Under the pieces are notes generated by a model that saw only the letters and a list, made by a program, of their open reading frames with translations, was not told the DNA's origin and ran no database searches. Below are positions 20,082 to 22,498 of a stretch of 22,498 nt of DNA, piece by piece (within the stretch, counting starts at the first letter, position 1; each line of letters opens with the position of its first letter). The stretch covers positions 1 to 22,498 of IMG/VR virus record IMGVR_UViG_3300025141_000845. The stretch is one strand, 5' to 3'. Position numbers and translations under genes: made by a program. The stretch comes from a virus.

Positions 20082-20949
20082 CCGACGAGACCAGCTTACA
20101 GCACTCAACCAGTTCCTTGGAACCAAGAAGAGTAGCCTTACCCAGATTGCGCCCAGGGGTGCAGACGTTGACCGCATCATTAGAATCGCAATGATGGAGG
20201 CCGCAAAGAATGAACGGCTTGTCCAGTGCTCTCCTACGTCAGTCTATCTGGCCTTAGCTAAGGCTTGTGAGCTTGACCTTATTGGTGGTGGCGCACTGCA
20301 TAGGGCATCGCTCGTTCCGATGTGGAATAAGCGCTCAAAGTGCTTCGATGCTGAGCTTTGGATTGAGTACACAGGCCTCATGGATCTGGTCAAGCGGTCT
20401 GGAGAGGTTGCCCACTTCAAAGCAGAGATCGTTTACGAAAACGACGAGTTCGAACACTCATTCGACCTCGAGCATGGTGACATTCTAAAGCACAAGAAGT
20501 GCTATGAAGACACTGGCGAGATGATCCTGGCTTACGCTGTGTGCTTCTTCAAGGACGGCCAGCGCCAAATAGAGGTCATGAGGAAAGACCAGATCAACAG
20601 GATCAGACAGTCTTCCCGAAGCCCAGACTCTGGGCCATGGTCACAGCACACAGAGGAAATGTGGCGCAAAACGGTTATCCGGCGCATCTGCAAGTACCTG
20701 CCCCTGACGCCCCGGACACAGGAAGTCTTGGCCCACGACATCAAATCTGACTTTGATGATACGCCAATAAACGAAAACTCTTCTGTGGATGGCATAAACG
20801 AGCCGAACAATGTTACAGTCCAAGAGAACGTTATCGATGTCCAGCCGGACGAGAAACCAAAAAGGCCGAGGAAATCAAAAGTTAAGGACTTGGTCGAGAA
20901 GGCCAAGGCAAACGACCTTCCAGAGCCAGAAGAAGACTTCACAGAGTAG
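20065..20949 (+). CDS. recT: RecT-family single-strand annealing protein (294 aa)
   Basis: ATG at 20065 within the end of the nuclease gene. The family pattern is visible: RIIRIAMMEAAKNERLVQCSPTSVYLALAKA (52-82, in parts), ELDLIGGGALHRASLVPMWN (85-104), WIEYTGLMDLVKRSG, then Y/F-rich strands and SPDSGPWSQHTEEMWRKTVIRRICKYLP (199-226), matching the RecT signature ending in KT-xRR. The C-terminal 60 residues are acidic then Lys/Glu-rich and probably disordered. Works with the YqaJ nuclease for phage recombination and end repair. Confidence 0.92.
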   Translation: MTTALSRRDQLTALNQFLGTKKSSLTQIAPRGADVDRIIRIAMMEAAKNERLVQCSPTSVYLALAKACELDLIGGGALHRASLVPMWNKRSKCFDAELWIEYTGLMDLVKRSGEVAHFKAEIVYENDEFEHSFDLEHGDILKHKKCYEDTGEMILAYAVCFFKDGQRQIEVMRKDQINRIRQSSRSPDSGPWSQHTEEMWRKTVIRRICKYLPLTPRTQEVLAHDIKSDFDDTPINENSSVDGINEPNNVTVQENVIDVQPDEKPKRPRKSKVKDLVEKAKANDLPEPEEDFTE

Positions 20950-20957
20950 GAGAACTC

Positions 20958-21626
20958 ATGTCATTGATTGACCAAATTGCAGAAACCGGAAAGAAAACCC
21001 TTCGGATGTCTGAATCGGCAGGGGCGAAGCAGGGCCCGCCAAAGATGATTCAGGCGACAGACTTCATGTCCATTGTCCGTGAAGTGTACGACTCGAAAGC
21101 CATCGACAAGAAGTCGAAGAAAGACTTCAAGGAGTTTCGGACCCGGCTCCGCAAAGCAGAGTGGCCGCTTGAGGGCGTGATGGGCAAGGTTGATAAGAAG
21201 GCTTGGAACGAGATCTGCGAAGACACCATCAAGTATATGGTCAAAAACATTCGCAACTCTCAGCCAAACGGCGAGTGGGTGCTGCTGGACTACGAGGCAG
21301 ACATTCGGATGAACCCAAGAAACCAAGAAGCAATCGTTATTGCCTGCAAGTTTGTTGATGCCGACAATAACGCAGACCTGCGATACGCGAACGGCGTCCC
21401 CGCAATGGATGTCAACGTGAATGTGGCTGACAACAACAAAGAGCTTATCGAAGCGCTCAACAAGAAGAGTGACGAGTCTGACGACACAGAGCTAAAGGAT
21501 CTGATGAAGCAATTCATTCAGGTCATGGCTGCTGATGCCATCAACAAGAAGGCCACGACGGTAGAGTCTGCCCCAGCAGCAAAAGAAGACCCAATCGAGG
21601 ATCTTTCCGAAGCTTTCGAAGGCTAA
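20958..21626 (+). CDS. Unknown third protein of the recombination operon (222 aa)
   Basis: ATG at 20958 with GGAGAACTC upstream, 8 nt after RecT. The N-terminal 45 residues are basic; the core (about 50-150) has KKDFKEFRTRLRKAEWPLEG and a beta-like stretch GEWVLLDYEADIRM, EAIVIACKFVDADNN; the C-terminus is acidic and ends EDLSEAFEG. The acidic end resembles interaction tails of SSB-like proteins, but no OB-fold motif is clear. It is probably a recombination accessory. Confidence 0.7.
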   Translation: MSLIDQIAETGKKTLRMSESAGAKQGPPKMIQATDFMSIVREVYDSKAIDKKSKKDFKEFRTRLRKAEWPLEGVMGKVDKKAWNEICEDTIKYMVKNIRNSQPNGEWVLLDYEADIRMNPRNQEAIVIACKFVDADNNADLRYANGVPAMDVNVNVADNNKELIEALNKKSDESDDTELKDLMKQFIQVMAADAINKKATTVESAPAAKEDPIEDLSEAFEG

Positions 21627-21711
21627 ATCTCCCCTCACCCTTTTGACATGCCACCGGGTACCTGGCCCGTGGACCCGCCGTCATGGGGTGCAGGGGCAAC
21701 CTTGCCATTGG

Positions 21712-21725
21712 GCTTAGCGCTAAGC
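21712..21725. terminator. Palindrome between convergent operons, possible two-way terminator
   Basis: GCTTAGCGCTAAGC is a perfect 14-bp palindrome, 3 bp from the stop codon of the minus-strand gene and about 85 nt after the plus-strand operon. There is no U tract. A second hairpin-like stretch (GGGTACC...GGACCC, 21656-21676) lies upstream of it. Confidence 0.4.
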
Positions 21726-21728
21726 TTA

Positions 21729-22304
21729 CTATAGTTCTGGCTCATCAATAAGCGTGTAAGTAAAGCTGTTGCCCCACTTGCTCTTGGCCGCATAGCAGAT
21801 GGACATGAACTCATCGAAGTCTGCGCTATGGCTGAAGACCTGGCACCCAGCAGACCACCTGTCTACCTGCGTGGAGTCCGACCCGGCTTTGTGAATATTG
21901 ATCCCGTAATAGCCTTCAGTAATAGACTGTACGTCAAGATCAATAATGTCATCTTTATTGTCGTCACGATAAGTTTTGACCGTGCCGCTCCTTTGGCAGA
22001 GTGCGTCATACTTTCCCTGGTGCTTGTCGATTTTCCATACAGATCGGTATTGTCCAGGTACAAGGATAGCAGTCCCACGTACGTTGGTGGGGCGCTCAAG
22101 CCAGTACTTACCGGGCTCAGTGGTACATTCCCAGGTGCGCGTAACCCATCCCTGCTCATCCCTGAAGACAACGCACATGCGGTCATCGAAGCTATTGGGC
22201 TTGTGGTCCCTGCTTCGAATACCGATGATGTTCAGGTTGTACTGGCCCTGCTCAAATACAGCGTGCCCAAGAGAGGCCACATAGTCCAGCAGTACGGGCC
22301 TCAT
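21729..22304 (-). CDS. L,D-transpeptidase-like protein, probable lysis or cell-wall role (191 aa)
   Basis: The start ATG overlaps the stop of the upstream minus gene (TAATG). The catalytic pattern of YkuD-type L,D-transpeptidases is visible: GYYGINIHKAG (131-141, His138) followed by VDRWSAGCQVF (147-157, Cys154), where His, Ser/Gly and Cys form the active site that cleaves or rejoins peptidoglycan peptides. An SH3-like or beta-rich part precedes it. There is no signal peptide, so it would need a holin, or act from the virion. In phages such proteins are usually annotated as structural or lysis-associated. Confidence 0.7.
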   Translation of the reverse strand: MRPVLLDYVASLGHAVFEQGQYNLNIIGIRSRDHKPNSFDDRMCVVFRDEQGWVTRTWECTTEPGKYWLERPTNVRGTAILVPGQYRSVWKIDKHQGKYDALCQRSGTVKTYRDDNKDDIIDLDVQSITEGYYGINIHKAGSDSTQVDRWSAGCQVFSHSADFDEFMSICYAAKSKWGNSFTYTLIDEPEL

Positions 22305-22498
22305 TAGTCACAGTCAGTATTTACGGCAGTGCAAATCTTGGCCTGGTTGATTGCCTGCTGCTGCTGTATCTCAACCATCTTGGCCATCAGGTCTTCCATC
22401 TTATCAAGGCGCTTCTCTATACCCTCGATCTTCAGATCAACCACCTCTTGCTTGCCCGACTTGGACTCAAGGACAACGACGCGCTTACTGAGGTCTTC
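22304..22498 (-). CDS. C-terminal end of a coiled-coil protein (partial, 64 aa visible)
   Basis: The frame enters from the end of the window and stops at 22304-22306, overlapping the next start. The visible residues form a continuous heptad-like helix (LSKRVVVLESKSGKQEVVDL, IEGIEKRLDKMEDLMAKMVE), with a Gln run and an end with two cysteines (KICTAVNTDCD). It may be a lysis accessory such as a spanin-like or holin-adjacent protein, but the N-terminus is outside the window. Confidence 0.75.
   Translation of the reverse strand, partial: EDLSKRVVVLESKSGKQEVVDLKIEGIEKRLDKMEDLMAKMVEIQQQQAINQAKICTAVNTDCD

Noticed and set aside
21828-22307. Plus-strand frame opposite the L,D-transpeptidase-like gene
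   Set aside because: Shadow frame; the minus strand shows catalytic residues and a coupled start.

Overview
The window reads as part of a tailed dsDNA bacteriophage genome (Caudoviricetes-like) or a closely related prophage. The host is bacterial: there are sigma-70-type promoters (TTGAC-17 nt-TA), strong Shine-Dalgarno sites and an SSB with the bacterial DDEIPF tip. Phage features are very tight packing, many small overlapping genes of unknown function, a YqaJ exonuclease plus RecT annealase pair, a TOPRIM primase next to a VapE/VirE AAA+ helicase, an SF2 helicase, and an L,D-transpeptidase-like gene on the opposite strand. No integrase, terminase, portal, capsid or polymerase gene is recognisable here, so this is an early/replication region plus the edge of a late region. 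Host genus and lifestyle cannot be stated.

Layout. (1) 1-2700: three genes on the + strand, each with its own promoter and most followed by a UUCG-tetraloop terminator. They are separated by a repeated module (GCGCGCCCTATCAC, then an alternating CACACGCGCG tract, then in three of four copies a promoter). The third gene, a Cys-rich DUF7227-like protein, is coupled to a 30-residue membrane microprotein. (2) 2700-3807: a possible small minus-strand gene, an HTH-like gene at 3003, and about 360 bases without a convincing gene that carry tandem CTGTCCCT repeats and TGTCC/GGACA inverted repeats. (3) 3808-7553: an operon of about eleven small genes joined by stop/start overlaps, several through the same junction GGTGAGTGATG; only a DUF2786-like protein is recognisable. 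(4) 7625-11151: a methyltransferase-like protein with a C-terminal HTH, Cys-rich small proteins, and a 444-residue protein with two copies of a small domain resembling the end of the VapE helicase. (5) 11152-14139: SF2 helicase behind a palindromic promoter region, an NrdR-like zinc ribbon, SSB, an unusual tRNA-like element, an FmdB-like zinc ribbon and a small secreted protein. (6) 14140-14901: two minus-strand beta-rich, probably structural proteins. (7) 15055-18512: HTH regulator, primase, VapE helicase and two unknown genes. (8) 18513-18986: minus-strand lysine-rich tail protein and HTH regulator. (9) 19101-21626: YqaJ nuclease, RecT and an unknown partner. (10) 21729-end: minus-strand L,D-transpeptidase-like gene and the end of a coiled-coil gene.

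Together, primase, VapE helicase, SF2 helicase and SSB would open and prime the phage DNA, and YqaJ/RecT would provide end resection and strand annealing. Two small HTH genes sit beside divergent promoters with inverted repeats and probably control the early/late switch. The least ordinary features are the repeated gene-separating modules in the first 2.7 kb, the 151-nt tRNA-like element at 13463, and the small winged-helix-like domain shared by the 444-residue protein and the VapE helicase.
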